Positions 1 to 13,110 of a DNA stretch of 64,000 nucleotides are shown here, one piece after another. Origin of the DNA: Pyrocephalus nanus (lineage: Eukaryota > Chordata > Aves > Passeriformes > Tyrannidae); NCBI GenBank assembly GCA_038380795.1, contig CM076270.1, positions 20,786,001 through 20,850,000 of the forward strand. Direction: 5' to 3'. Within the stretch, counting starts at the first letter, position 1; each line of letters starts with the position of its first letter. Position numbers and translations under genes: made by a program. The notes under the pieces are model-generated. The model saw only the letters and a program-made list of their open reading frames with translations, ran no database searches and was not told the DNA's origin.

Positions 1-2531
1 TCTTATTCAGAAATGTCTGCAAGGACGACTGTCAAATTTATCTTCTGTTTAGATCATCAGCAACAGAAATCAGATGCTTTTTGAAAAAAAAAAGACAACT
101 TTTTAAGCTAAGAGGAGCTTGAATGTGTTTCAAGCATCTTGTTTAATTTTTCTAGCATAAAACTATGAGTACACACATGTACTGCAAAAAGACATGAACT
201 ACTGTAACCCAAATTCTTTGCATTTTGTCATTTGTGCATTTATGTTTTCACTTATGACAGAATTTTCACAATTAGTTAAGTTAAATGTGGAAGCTCTCCT
301 TTAAAATTGATACAAGGTAAACCAAGTATATTTTAATTTACTTCCATGTCTAACTTAAATTAAAGCCACTTTAATTTTGACTGAGGTTTGCGAGAAGGAA
401 CTGAATGTCATTTAAGGAATCCACATTTAATGCCAATGGATTAGGTTTCAGTTTAACTTTCCTAATACACACATATCAAGAGGTCATAATTGCTTTTGAA
501 AAAGTAATGGATACTCCTAGATACTCCTTTATAGGTACACTGAGTAACATAGTAGGTTTCATTCCAGATAATTTCTGGAAAACTAATATCTGCCACAAAA
601 TATATTTAATTTGCTACTGAAACAGAAGAATTGAGTATTAGTTTATAGCCTTCTTGTCAGAGACAGGTACTTCAAGATCACATAACAGCTTATCAAAATA
701 TCATTTAATTTTTAACTAACTAAATGTTGTTGGAAAGTATGTGGGAAGAAGCTAATTAGATCCAGGAAGGTTTGAATGGAAGAAACTATTCATAGAAGTG
801 TTGAATAAAAGCCAGGGGAATTTATTTTAAAACTGCTGGTAACTCCCTTTATCAGCATTATGTATAGTGTGATTCACAGCCATGAAGAACCTGCACTTGG
901 GCAAACATTTGAACAAGTTATTTGTTCTGAAACAGTTTCCAGATCACGCTAGAGTAGGAAAATATATCTATTCTATAAGGTTGAGTGAAGAGTTTTCACT
1001 TATTTTCACATTTAACACAGTTTTCTAATAATGTTCCGAAAAACCCCAAACTATTGGGAGTCATGAGGCTGATATGGTTGCTAAGGTGTTCCTGTTTGCA
1101 GATGAGAAGGAATTCTATTTGTAAGAGAAGATCAAATCCCTGCACACTGGTGATACACTTTGGAAAATCCATTAGGGATAAAATTAAAAAAAGGGATTAC
1201 AGAAATAGCTATGTAATATTTTATATGTTTAAAGCAAACACAGGACAAACACTAGCTTAGCAAAAGCATGCTATCCAGAAAAATGAACTGCATTAGTTCA
1301 ACCAGCAGGCCAAGATAGTTTTAGATGGTCCATCCCCACTCCACTACTTGCTTCAGATCTTTAGCATATGGGATTACAAAACAACCAAGTTAGCAGTAAT
1401 TTAGTTCTGCTTCACTTGCCCAAGCCATGACTGCTTTCTGATGGGAAATTTTGCCTGTAAAAACACTGATTTATGACTGACACAAATATTTCACTGATTC
1501 AGTGATTTTTCTTGTGTGAATACGATTGTTGACTGGTACAATGGGGTAGTTTTCAGTCCAACCAAGAGAACAATACAAATACAGCTTTAACTAGGTGTTT
1601 CTGTCCACAGCGAATTCTCAGAGGAAAATCATCATCTAGTGCACATGTTGCAAACTAAATAGACATTTCTAAAGCCACCTGATCTTCCTGTGATTTAAAA
1701 CAGTAGAAACCTCTCAAGAAGGGGCAATAAATTATTCAAAGACACACTCAGGGTATAATTTGAACCTTTCTAAAACTGCATATAAGGAAAGTAATGGAGA
1801 GTTTAAAGAAAAAAAAAAAAAAAACAAAACTAACTCCAAACTTGAAAGAAGTGCAGTGTCCAAACATGCAAAGTGACATATCATCAAGTTGTGTAATTCT
1901 GATCAGTAGTCAGAGATGAGGCAGCATTGCACAAATCTAGGGGAAGTTCACACTCTGGAAATATTATCAATCCACGACCTCCAAAAAAAAAAAAACCCTG
2001 TCCAACCTGTCAGCTGCTACAACACTGTATCTATAGAAAAGAAACAATCTCAGGTTGTCTCTCCTGGAGTAGTCTATGTCAGCGATGAAACATTTGAAAG
2101 ATCAGAGGTCAGTCATATCTCTGCTTTATGCCATCTGTAGTGAAATTATAATTCCTTGGAGCCAGTAAGAAAAACAAATATTAAATGCAGTGAAATCAGA
2201 AAAGTGTTAGGGAAAAAAAAAAAAAAAGACTCTCCTAATTTTCTTGTTTTGTCCAATATTTTGCCTTCCCCGATGGTATTACTACTTCATTTCTGCCAGC
2301 CTGCTGATCAAGACTATATCCTCAGCACTGCAGTATTTGAGCAATAAGAACAGCAAGAGTAGCAACCTGAATACTCTTTCTTTAATTGCTTCTTGGAGTA
2401 ACATCTGCACAAAAAATGAGTTTGTATTTCTGTATGTGTGCATGCAACCAAGATCTTAGGATAGACAAAGGGGATTTTCACTTGGTTTTCTTTCTTAATA
2501 AGAGCAAAATCTGAAGAGTTTTTCTACTTAC
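1..2531. other. AT-rich noncoding DNA
   Basis: No frame here looks coding. The stretch is unique-looking and AT-rich, with A-runs at 84-93, 1809-1824, 1983-1995 and 2213-2227. A small perfect inverted repeat, TCACTGA-T-TCAGTGA, sits at 1491-1505. No recognisable transposon, RNA gene or promoter was seen. Confidence 0.6.
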
Positions 2532-2619
2532 CTGAAACCTGCAGGGTCCGCAATTGCTTCTCAGCTCTTGCAGATGTGACCTCCTTAGCAAGGTTTTGGC
2601 TTACCAGAATGTCCTGGTA
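2532..2619 (-). CDS. Possible internal coding exon of an unidentified minus-strand gene
   Basis: Read on the minus strand, 88 nt end in an ideal splice donor (CAG|GTAAGTAG; the GT is the complement of 2531-2530) and begin after a CACTGACAG acceptor. The whole exon is open in one frame, 29 codons plus one base. It gives a charged, coiled-coil-like peptide that starts YQDILVSQNLAKEV and contains ARAEKQLRTLQ. An in-frame TGA lies just upstream of the acceptor, as expected if that side is intron. The acceptor is weak, because the 30 bases before it are not pyrimidine-rich. I do not recognise the protein family. No second exon was found that clearly belongs with it, so it could be an isolated exon of a gene extending off the left edge, an exon relic, or chance. 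Confidence 0.25.
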
Positions 2620-3939
2620 CTGTCAGTGGCAGATATACCAGCTGATTTTTAGGGGTCCTGTGAATGTCAGCCTCTCAGGGAGAAACATGAGAGAGACATT
2701 TCTCACATACTCATGGGACAATCTCACAAAAAATCTTCAATATCAGGGTAAAATACTTAAATTACTTCTTGTATTTTAGAGAACAGCTACAACACAGCTT
2801 GCTCACATTGTTAAATGCAGAGTCTGTAACATATTACAATGTACACATCTTTTGGTAAAGTTTTATATGTATGTTATTATTACAATTTAAACACTACATA
2901 TAAACACTACATGTGAATTTGGCCTCCATAAAAACCAACAGACTATTAAAAAAAGTAGAACCCACTAGTCTTTGGGGAAACATCTCTTTATGACACTCCT
3001 CCTCTGCAAATGGCCAACTATTGCATTATGGAACCTTTCTTGAACTCCTGCCAGTGACACTGGATCCTGTAATGATTTTGTAATGAGGCTACAATCAACA
3101 CCTCTAAAATAAATGGGAAGAAGACAAAGGAACTGGGACACGTAAGAGGAAACTGGGTGAGGGCAATGTCATTAAGAAGGTCAGAAGCCCATGCTGTCAC
3201 AGTGAATAGCTAAAAAAGCCCATGCTGAACTACTGAGAAGGGCCTCGGGAAGGAGCAGAGCTACAGTACCAGAAATCCAGAGGGAATGCAAAGTCTGCCC
3301 TCCCATTCAGAACTCGCTTTCCAAAACACAGTTCTCAGAAAAGGGTAGGAGGAGAATAACGTTTTACGTTATTGTTATTTTGGTTCATCTGTTTCAAAAG
3401 GGAAAAAAAAAAATCCTGAAAAACGATAAGAGAACTTCTAAGAAGAAATAATGCATTTTTCAGGAAATCTAAGTTCAAGAATTGCTGTGGAACATACTCT
3501 TCAGAAGCCAATTTTTTGCTATAAGATGTTTTCAGCTTATATTGTATCAGTTCTTTGCAATTTGCACAAAACCAAACCTTTCTTTGTCAGGGATCATCTT
3601 CTCCAGCTGCTTTCCACTGCACCTGAGGTTGTGATCTTCTGTCCATATATCATTATGCTCAGGAGACCATACAGAGAGGGGGGTAAAGTTTTCATGCAGC
3701 AAGGGAGTTTAAATTTCTTCTTGCAGGAAATACCTATTTTTTCCAAGAACTATGAATGAGAACTAGGTTAAAAAGCAGAATTAAGACATTCATCACAAAC
3801 ATGTACAGTGGTGGTCAGCGAAGTCACTGGAGACAAAGCCATGAAGAAATCATAATGGAAAAAGATACAGTTTACTGACAAAGTCATTGCACACAAATGT
3901 AGGGGTACTGGCACAGGGAAGAGAGATTTTGCCTTTGAG
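2620..3939. other. Noncoding DNA, nothing recognised
   Basis: Unique-looking sequence with a short local repeat (AAACACTACAT twice near 2890-2912) and an 11-base A-run at 3403-3413. No gene, RNA or transposon signature was seen. Confidence 0.55.
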
Positions 3940-4070
3940 TAGAGTTTAAAGTCTTGTTTCCACTTGTGCCACTGTTTTTCTGGATGGCTATGTGCAAGCT
4001 CTTTAACCTCTCTGTACTTCTCTAGCCCCTGGTTTGAGCAGAGCAGAGATGACAGTGACTTCCCTGGCAT
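3940..4070 (+). repeat. MIR-type SINE fragment, decayed
   Basis: The segment follows the MIR consensus order: a GTGCCACT box, then GGATGGCTATGTG, then GCAAGCTCTTTAACCTCTCT followed by GTACTTC. These correspond to the family's 'GCCACTTACTAGCTGTGTG', 'GCAAGTTACTTAACCTCTCT' and 'GTGCCTCAG' stretches. The TTAACCTCTCTGT run is an exact match to the consensus as I know it. MIR is an ancient tRNA-derived SINE whose copies in sauropsids are old and strongly diverged, as here. The part after 4025 is less certain. Confidence 0.6.
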
Positions 4071-7000
4071 TGCACTGAGATCCATGAAGAATCAAGTATG
4101 GTTAATAGATAACCAGCAATATCACATGTAAGTACCTCCTCCTAATTCCAACTTTTCTCATATCATCATTCTCCACAAAAAGTCAACTTAAACAGTTTTA
4201 CTGGGGGGGAAAAAAAAGCAATAGTTTCAAGTGATTACATTTATAATTTTAATAATGTAAGAGGTTTACAGTGAGACACCATGCAACCAAGAATTCATTA
4301 CTTTTCCTTTCAGATTTTAATAAAAGTACACTATGAATTATTTAAACTACGTGAAATTTGTCAAGATAAATTAATTTAGTACATGTTGTGATGCAGTATA
4401 TTCTGGCTTTAATTGTGTTTGCTGCTTACTGTGTATAGCAATTCAGAAAGTTCAGTAATACATTACCCCAGCCATTAGAAATAAGAACCATGGGAGTGTT
4501 GTATCATTTTCTACTTTTGTATGGTTTTTTTACTCAGATTTTTTTTTTATTAGTTTTTTCTTTGATAAAAACTGAAGTTAGGTTATTGCACTAAAAAAAG
4601 TAAAACAAACAATGAAATAGTGAAAATAATGAAAAGTTTAAGGGATTTCTTATATACCTCTTCTAATTCAACTCTAGTCAGCAGTACAGAGGAATAATCC
4701 CAGGATGATGAGCTTCCAGAAGCTGCTGTGCAAAAATTGTGATATTTAATTTGGTACTATTTAATTCCTGTTATAAAGTAAAAACAAGGTCCCAGGAAAG
4801 TCAGTAAAAGTTTTGCCTCTGACAGGAGTGAGATGCAGTCCACTGCCCAAACATAGCTGTGAGTGCCACGTGAGGTGCCCTTGGGGATTCCAGCTGGCTC
4901 CTGCTGACAGTCCAGCAGTACTCGAGTTTCCTGTAGGTCCACCGTGCCTGCCAGCCTAATGGAGAACCCTTGGATGACTGGGACACCTCAAGTATCACCA
5001 AGCACTACCTTTAGATCACTGAACTGAGCCCAAGACGCCTCCCATCGGACACCCCAGATTGGCAGTGCCTCACACAGATGCTGTACATGTCTGCTGACAG
5101 CTCCAGCCTAACAGATCTGACAGCATTCCTAACGGGAAAATACACATAAATTACATATCCTTACATAAAAATATTTTTAATAAATATGCCCACTTAGAAG
5201 GAATCATCCTTTTTGTTCAGCTATGCTGTCAAGTGTACCAAAACATAATGTCTCATACTATACAGATGAAAATCATACAAATCTCCTTTCCAAAACACTT
5301 TGCAGCATATATTTCTTGCAGGAACAGGTTGCAGAGAGCAAGATTCTCTTTTGCAATTTCTGTACATTCCTGAATATAACATTTGCTACTAAAAAAGTAA
5401 TAAGCAGAAATTCTTATGAAGTCTTATCTCATTGTTAGCCTGTGAGAGAGATGTGCTTATTCACTTTTACTAGAGTGGGATACTGTTGCAGATTTCTCAC
5501 ATTTTCATGGAAGGTGTGAGTTGTCTGCATGTCTAGAATCCAGAATAAATCTAATTTTTTACTTTGTGCTAGAAATAATGACTGCATTGAAATTTCTGGG
5601 GAAATTTTTGAAGAAAATATTATATTATTTTGTAAAGAGAATATTCATACAGTACTTTCTGGACTGTTTGCAAGGCATTAGCTTGTTTTTACTTATGTGT
5701 CACTCAGTTCAGAAAGACTGTTTGAGGTCTTTGTACAATCAGAAACATCACTACATTGGCAGAAAAAAGCAGCATTTAAGTTTTTTCAAGCAGTACACAT
5801 ATATTTAAAGGTACTGAATCAGGCACTCTGCTCACTACACTTGACTGTATGCTCCACTATCTTCCCTCCTCTTACCCGAAAGCTGAGGATTACTGACACA
5901 GGAGAGTGCACCTATAGGAGTGTGCTTCTCATACCTCTGACCAAATCCAACAGCAGACACCCCCTTCCAAAGCAAAAACTGCAGACCCAGGGCACCTAAA
6001 CATCAGGGCTGAGTCCCACAGTGGGCCAGGCCTGGGCAAAGCCACCTGATGGTTACTCTGGGCTGCCTTCTGTAGTGTAGCCATTTCTCACAGAGTCCCT
6101 GACACTGCTGTTGTGGAGCTGTTTGCTCCTATTCTCAGCCTCAATTTTTCTTTCTCTTTCCAATTTCATGTATTCCTTGAAAATTTTCCCCAGCTCTCCT
6201 CACCCTCACAGCACTTGCTGATGGTTGATAGAATAGTGACTGGCCCAGCATAAACAGAGGAAACCTCTCTTGTATCTCAGGGAAGAGACAGACCCCGAGA
6301 TAAACACTTGCCTTCCATCCCAAGACACAAGATAGACCCTAAAATTATACATAACCAATCTTCAGGTTTAAAAGAGTGGTTCTGGGGTTTTCATCAGTAA
6401 TAAATATCTGTACAGCAAGAAAGGAGGGAGGGATACTGCCACACAGAAATAGGGTATTTTATGCTGAATTAAAGGTTGGTCGTAATTTCACTTGTACAAC
6501 TGCCAGAAAGGGGAAGGATGAACAAAGGCACACGATTCAGAACAGATCAGTTTTCTCCAGTATACTGGGAATACATGGGATGAGCTCTGAAGTGGCTGCA
6601 TTTCCTTGCATAAATGAGAGGAAAAGGTATTTTGGGAAGGGCTTTCATTGTAACAACAAAAATAACTTTTAACGTTTATATAACAGATTTATTATGGAGA
6701 ATCCCCAGGTTCTACTCCTGGATTGGGAAACAGTAGCCCAAGTACATACTGGTTTATGAGAGTAAAGAGGGAAGAGAATACCATATCCAATTGATATTTC
6801 AAGGGAGATTTGAAGGAGAATGAACACGTATTTGGAAATGGGCCAGGACACTGGGGCTCCTATGCCCTATCCTACAAAAAGAGGCATTGGATTGTTAATA
6901 ACCATAAGCAATCAGGCCCTTCATTTTGTCTCATCAGCAAGACTACACTACATATTCATTTAACTCTCACTTGCTTTTAAGTTCACTCAGCTTCTATTGC

Positions 7001-10000
7001 TGGTGGGTTTAATTCTTTGTCTCAACAATAAAGTGAATTCCTTTCCTTTTTATTCATTGGAAATTTGTAGTTGCCTCATCCAACACTGATCAAATTGTAA
7101 ATCAAGAAACCCTGCACTGACAGAAAAAAAAACCAAAACAACAGATCAAGCAGTTTGACATGTTATTTTTTTTAATACTAAAAAATATTATTCCCTTCAG
7201 TGTCTTGATAAGCTGTGACAAACTTTTTCAGTTTTTGAGGTGTTGCTCAATCCTCTGTCTCCATTCTTAAATTGCTAATAGATGTGATATTAAAGTAACA
7301 GTAAAACCAATCTGGGGAGGGAAACCCAAATTTAATTAAGTGCTTCAGGAGAGAACATCCTTCTAATCTAGCAAGATAAAAACAAGGTGTAAGTATTTTT
7401 AACAGAAAATATAAAAGTCAGTAAGCAGCCTGTCGAAAGAAGGCCAGGTTTTTTTTCTTATAGTCCTTATTTCACAAGCAGAGAGCAAATCTTCAAAAGT
7501 GCCTAAATAATTCTGTCATGCTCAGAAGCCTTCCTGTTTTGGCCTTTCTTCAGAAACACATCCATTACATTGTCCAACTCTTACAAAGTAGTATTTTCCA
7601 AGGGGGCACCAATAAGCTCCCTTGCCATGTCTGCTTCCCTTTTCTGGGAAGGAAACCTGCATTTTCCAGTATTCAACTTGAAAGGCAACTTTCAGAGAGC
7701 ATTCTACAAGTGTTTTGCAAAGCTCTACTTTTCAAGACATCTGTATTCAGATATACTAAAACTTCTAATGTTTTGGGTTTCTTTTTTGCAAGGAGCATGC
7801 ACATATTTATTGCAGTGCAGCCAACAGACAGAAACATATGAAGTCATACAGTTTGATCAAGGCACCAGTATATCTCAAGCTCATTTTAAAAGTCTTTGTG
7901 TCAACCTGATAGGACCTAGGCTCCTTGAACACATAACATTAAATGCACAAAAAACAGTTCAGTGAGCACTCCCTTAGAAATAAGGTTTCTTGGTTAAGAG
8001 AAAGAATGTTGTTTACAGTCCTGCACATTCCCTAACTAGTGCATGTCTATTCATCTCACTTCAACAATACAGCAAGTTTCCAGACCATGCTATACTTTGA
8101 AAAGTTTTGGCTGTCACCTTCCTTGTTAGCTCTGGAATAAGAATGAAGTCTGCAGTAACCAGCAAGTATAGATGGCTGAACAGTGCTATTTTAGAAGCTC
8201 TATCTATACAGCTAATACCAGAAGATAGAATTCAGGTTTCCCGATGGAAAAAAAAAAAAAAAAAATTGAAAGTATTGTGTCAAATTTATCATTATATATT
8301 TATTTTCAGGCAGTTGAGTAGTATTAGCACTCACACATCCATACTGTCCCTAATGTTTGTACCAAATCTGTAGGGCTATAATAAGCTTAGAGAGATAGGG
8401 TGATACTGGTTTTAGGGCCAAAGAACCCATTGGTCAGCCTCTTCTGCAGGAGACATGAGTTTAATTCACACAACCACCATTTCCTCTGCCATTATTCACC
8501 TACACGTGCATCTCCAAGAAACCCAGAATCCTGCAAAGCAAGCAGTGGGACAGATCAAGGACAGGCAGGATAAGGATAAGGACAACTGTCTCTTTTCTAC
8601 TGATATGAAAATTAAGTGGTAAGTCTATTTAAGGCAGCACATTACACCAGTTTAGCAAATAACGCAGCTAAAAGGAGACTCAAAAGGCAAGTCAAAGTGA
8701 GGGAAACACCCTGTCAGGATAGCACCACTGAAAGTACAGAGCCTTGAGAAAAAAAAAAAAGTATAAGGATATTCTTATACAGTTCTTTTCACATAGTTAC
8801 TTTCCTCTTAGTATAAGTTGTACTGTGTTGAACACATCCAGATTTTGCATGATCTTGTAAGTTAACCAGTCCTAGGAGGATGCAGTACAGGGCACAAACC
8901 ACCTGGAAACAGTACGTATTCCAAGTACACACCAAGTGCCACAGCTGAGCACTAGACCACTGACACTGATGCTGAGAAAGGCCCTTTAGTGCTATCTATA
9001 TTAATTAATAAGAGAAGGTAATACTTTCATGGTCTCTAGATTCAGAAGAGGCTATCTACACTAATATGTCATACTCTGAAGCTTTTATATTTATATCAGC
9101 ATCATCTCCAGCACCATCTACGGAGGAAAATTATCTTCTCAAGGATCAGCTACATTAAGGAAACCAAGCCCACACTGCAGGACATTCCTTGTTTACATAA
9201 GCACGCACTCTGTCTAGTTTTCTGTAGACACATCCCAAGCAAAGGAAAAGAAGCAGTTACCCAAGGCAGCTTCAAAACTGATAAATAATGTACTGTAACA
9301 AAAAACTCGCTGATTGCATCTAAGTGGGCAAGCATTGCAAATTATGTGAAGCAACAACTTCACTCGTGTTATCAACATTCTGAGCTATTTATACTTACAC
9401 TGATTGTTATCCTGTACTCCTTGCCAAGAAGCATTTTGAGAGCCCTTTAGCCACTATTCCTCATCTCTTCAAGAGCTAGGTCAGATCCTGAATAAACAGC
9501 CTCTTTGTGCTTGAACTTGAAAGAGAAGTCAGTCATTTGTATGTGATCTGTGTTAAGGAAAAATGTAATTTTTCCCTCTGACAGTGTGTGTACAGTTGTT
9601 AAGGTGTCTTGATTGCCAAGAGAAATGTGTTTTCCATGGAGGCTTCTATAGCTTAAAATGTCACCAACATTACTCATTCTCAACCTTCTTTAATTCTTTT
9701 TTCAATTGATTTACAGATGAATTTGACTCCCTGCTAGGTTGGGAAAAAAAAAAAAAAAAGCAAAACAAAACAAAAAACAACAAAACCCAAACCCAGATTC
9801 CTGAAAATAAAAGTCTGGCATAATCCTATACTAAGAGTCCATTTATCTTGTCTTCCCTATAAAGATAGTTTGCAAATTCTGGCAACGATCCCATTTGCAG
9901 CAATAAAAGTCCCCAAGGACTTCTGGTACCCAAGACCTTCACTTCCTGGATCCTGACCATATTATTGTGATTAAGATGTCTATTACAGAAAGTACTTTTT

Positions 10001-12810
10001 CTTATTTGTATTTATTATTGCAAGAGCAAAAGAGCACAGAAAATATTTGTATAATAAAGGCTTGGTAAAATTGTCACTGATGTATCCGAAGTGACTCTGG
10101 GCATTGTAGTGTTTAGGCATTTATCTGCTCTGTGTGCTGCATTGTTACCCTGATCTGAGGGAGGTGTGGTACTCCACTCAGGGCAGACTTTGCCAGCCCA
10201 GCAAAGTAAGGGAATAAGGCAGACTACACAAAGCACAGATTCTCTGTGATGCATTCATCTCTGTGCAAACTACCCGAAACAGCACTGTTTGCTACACTAA
10301 GTGTAAAGTCTGTAGCCTTATCTTGCTTCGTCTGTGCCTCACAGTGAATAATTTCTTAGGCACATTCTCCCCATCCACTGAGTTGCCACTCAGTGCTATG
10401 GCACTGCCCCCTGCCTCTGGCAGGACCAGGCTTTCCTGGTGACCTCAAGCTCTGACATTCCAAACATGGAGACTGTTCACTTCTTTGTGGCTCCAGCTCA
10501 GTCCAGTAAAGTCATTATACCAAACTGCTTCGTCTTTCATGGTGTCAGGGAATAAAGTGTGTGTGAAGAATTGCATGCTTGGAACCATTACTGAGCAGTT
10601 TAGCAGATGAGGGTAGCAGGCTGTTCAAAGTCCTTGGGATATTTCCCTTTCTTTTAACGACAACTCTACTCACTAAGCAATATAATCTTCCTTTTAACAT
10701 GGGCTATGCTAGTATAAAGCCACTTTGTCAGCATGCTGGTGACACCACAATTGAAGTACATATCAGCTCAATCATTCATAAATCAATGTGTATATTCTTC
10801 CTAAGCCCTAATGTCATTTCATCAATGCACTCCTTATTTTGCAGTTATTGATACTAAATTCCAGCCTGATTACAAAATCACATTTTTCACTTTATTACAT
10901 TTTGAATATTGAAGGGTTTTCCCCTTTATTAAATTACACTATATTAGAAGAGTCTTAGACTCCTCTGATGCATGACCAACTACATACTTCCATCTGTTTT
11001 GTTTTTCTCATTCATGACATAGATGATTTTGTTTTAACCGGTACACGTATTTCACTTTAATTCCACTTTATGTCTGTCAGGTTACATCATTTGTGATGTG
11101 TGGGCACTCTGCTGCAGAGCTTTGCAAAACGATTTAAGTTTAAAGCAAAACCAGCTTTTCGCAGAGCTCAGGTGTTCGGAAATGAGATAGGGGTGCTTAA
11201 GTTACCAGTTTAAATCAAACACATGGCACAAAGCCATATCAAACCTGGAAAGACCAGTCTGCTTGAAAACAGCTCCTATTTGAAGGTTGCTTGGTAGCCT
11301 ATATAAAATGAACAAATTTCCTAGCTGTTAGTTAGAAATGCAGGTGTTTACACAGCCAAAAGCTGCAAGCACAATTGGTGGATTGTCAGCAGTCTTAGCC
11401 CAAATTCCAGGTGTTTGACTTTGAACACACCGTGCAGTAGTCCAGGAGAAACTCTGCTCTGTGTCTTGGAGTTACACCATGAAAGTTTATTGTTTGTGTT
11501 ACAGAAGACCTTAAAAGGCTGTATAAATGAGAGCGAGACTACATGGTGTGGGGTGCTGTACAGAACTCACAGGTGCCTAAAACAAGGAGGAATGAATTAA
11601 AAGCGAACTGAAACTTAATTTAGATCCATTTTTTTGTGATTAAACTGTCTTCACTACTACTATCATGGGTGATGGTACCACATTACCTCATCGGTGTGAT
11701 ATACTTTGATTCAAAAGTTGCCACATAAGCAAAGAAGGAGAAAAATGCAAAAATTCAGGAGAACTTACTAGAAATGCCACATGAATATATATATTTTTTT
11801 TAAGTCCACTTTTTTCCTTGTAGACATTCTGCTATATTAATAACCATCCCTTAGGTGCTGAAAATAAAAAAATAATCATGCCCATGTTGATCAGGGTTTT
11901 CTGCCATTTTCCATACATCCAGCACCTCCAAAAGCATGCTTAGATGGGAATCTAAACAACCACTGCTATTCAAGGACCTCAGGGAAAAGAGCTTTCAGTA
12001 GTCACTGACCCTACCTCATCACAAAACAGCAGGTAATCCAAGGGCTTTTTTTAATGACTTCTCATTTGCAGCTCAACACACAGGCTAAGAATTATTAGGG
12101 TTTTTTTTAAAAAGACCAAACACAAACCCAAAACCCTTCCAGGTCTCAGTTTTAAGGCTTAAAAGTGCATCATTGTAACAGAGAAGCAGGCCCAGTTTCT
12201 TTTCAGCAACAGAGGGATGACTGGGTAAGAAAGCAAAAAGAAATAAATCAGCTCCATGCACAAAAACCCTTCAGATATTTGCAGGATCTAAGCTGAAGCA
12301 GTGAAATTCTCGTTTCTTCTCCTTTCCTGCCCAGGTGAACGTTTACACTTCCATGACACTTGAGGAATTCCCTTTCAACAGCAGATACCTTCCAGTTTTA
12401 ATGCTGCAGCTACACACACGGATGTGTCTATGAGTGGGCATGTAAATCTATATTTTCTTCAATAATGCTGAAGGTAGAAATTGATATACTCATTCTTCTT
12501 TCTCCCCTAGAGCAATATTAATGGGCAACATACCTTTACACCTCTTCAGAGATGGTGATTCTGCAGCTGACTGGCAATAAGAACATTCCCACAGCAGCAG
12601 AAGGAACCTGCACTGGATTCATGTTCACCTCTGTTTCAGAGAATAAATTATAAAACCGTAAGCATGTGAGCTCTTACAGTGCATTACCCTTTCTCCCAGT
12701 ATAAACTACATTTAGATTAAAGCAATTTAAATTGAGATGGGATTTCTCAGTAGGAAAGGAACAAAAATTAAATATATCTATGGCCCCCATTCCATCTCTG
12801 CTTCTTTCAG
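4071..12810. other. Long noncoding stretch
   Basis: About 8.7 kb with no convincing gene. Frames are short and broken. A-runs occur at 8248-8265, 8749-8760 and 9744-9759, and there is a 10-base T-run at 4539-4548. Slightly GC-richer patches lie at about 4840-5120, 6000-6130 and 10370-10450 without promoter-like CpG clustering. No interspersed repeat was recognised. Confidence 0.55.
9744..9795. repeat. A-rich simple repeat (A)16 then (CAAAA)n-like
   Basis: A 16-base A-run is followed by CAAAACAAAACAAAAAAC-type low-complexity sequence and AAACCC units. Confidence 0.85.
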
Positions 12811-12896
12811 CATTTTGCTCTCCTCAATAGTAGAGAAATTGCCACCTCTATAGCACAGCAATTCTTCACATTCTTGGTTCACTTGGGCACAGCCAG
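12811..12896 (+). other. Possible spliced exon (coding or lncRNA), unidentified
   Basis: A strong pyrimidine tract and acceptor (CATCTCTGCTTCTTTCAG, ending at 12810) are followed 86 nt later by a consensus donor, CAG|GTAAGAA. Exactly one frame is open across the exon (starting HFALLNSREIATS), ending in phase 2. The other two frames contain stops. The peptide is not one I recognise. Splice-site pairs of this quality arise by chance in tens of kilobases, so this is only a candidate. Confidence 0.15.
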
Positions 12897-13040
12897 GTAA
12901 GAATCAAGTACTAAAATTACTTATTTAGGAGATCACAGACTATATATAGCAATATTCAAGGGTCTTAACGCTTTAACTTTTTAGCACACTTCCTCCCCAC
13001 AAAAAAGTAGCAATATTTAGCTTAACAACATTTATTTAGG

Positions 13041-13110
13041 CAGTGTTGGATCAAGGGTTGGACTTGATGATCTCAGAGTTCTTTTCCAACGTAGTTGATT
13101 CTACAATTCT
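13041..13110 (+). mobile_element. CR1 LINE 3'-end fragment
   Basis: The segment contains GGTTGGACTTGATGATCTC, then TCTTTTCCAAC about ten bases on, then TTGATTCTACAATTCT. This is the characteristic 3' terminus of chicken-repeat-1 (CR1) retrotransposons, including the degenerate ATTCTRTG octamer repeats that end the element in place of a poly(A) tail. Only the last roughly 70 bases are present, as is usual for 5'-truncated CR1 copies. It is the best taxonomic marker in the window and points to a bird or other sauropsid. Confidence 0.9.
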
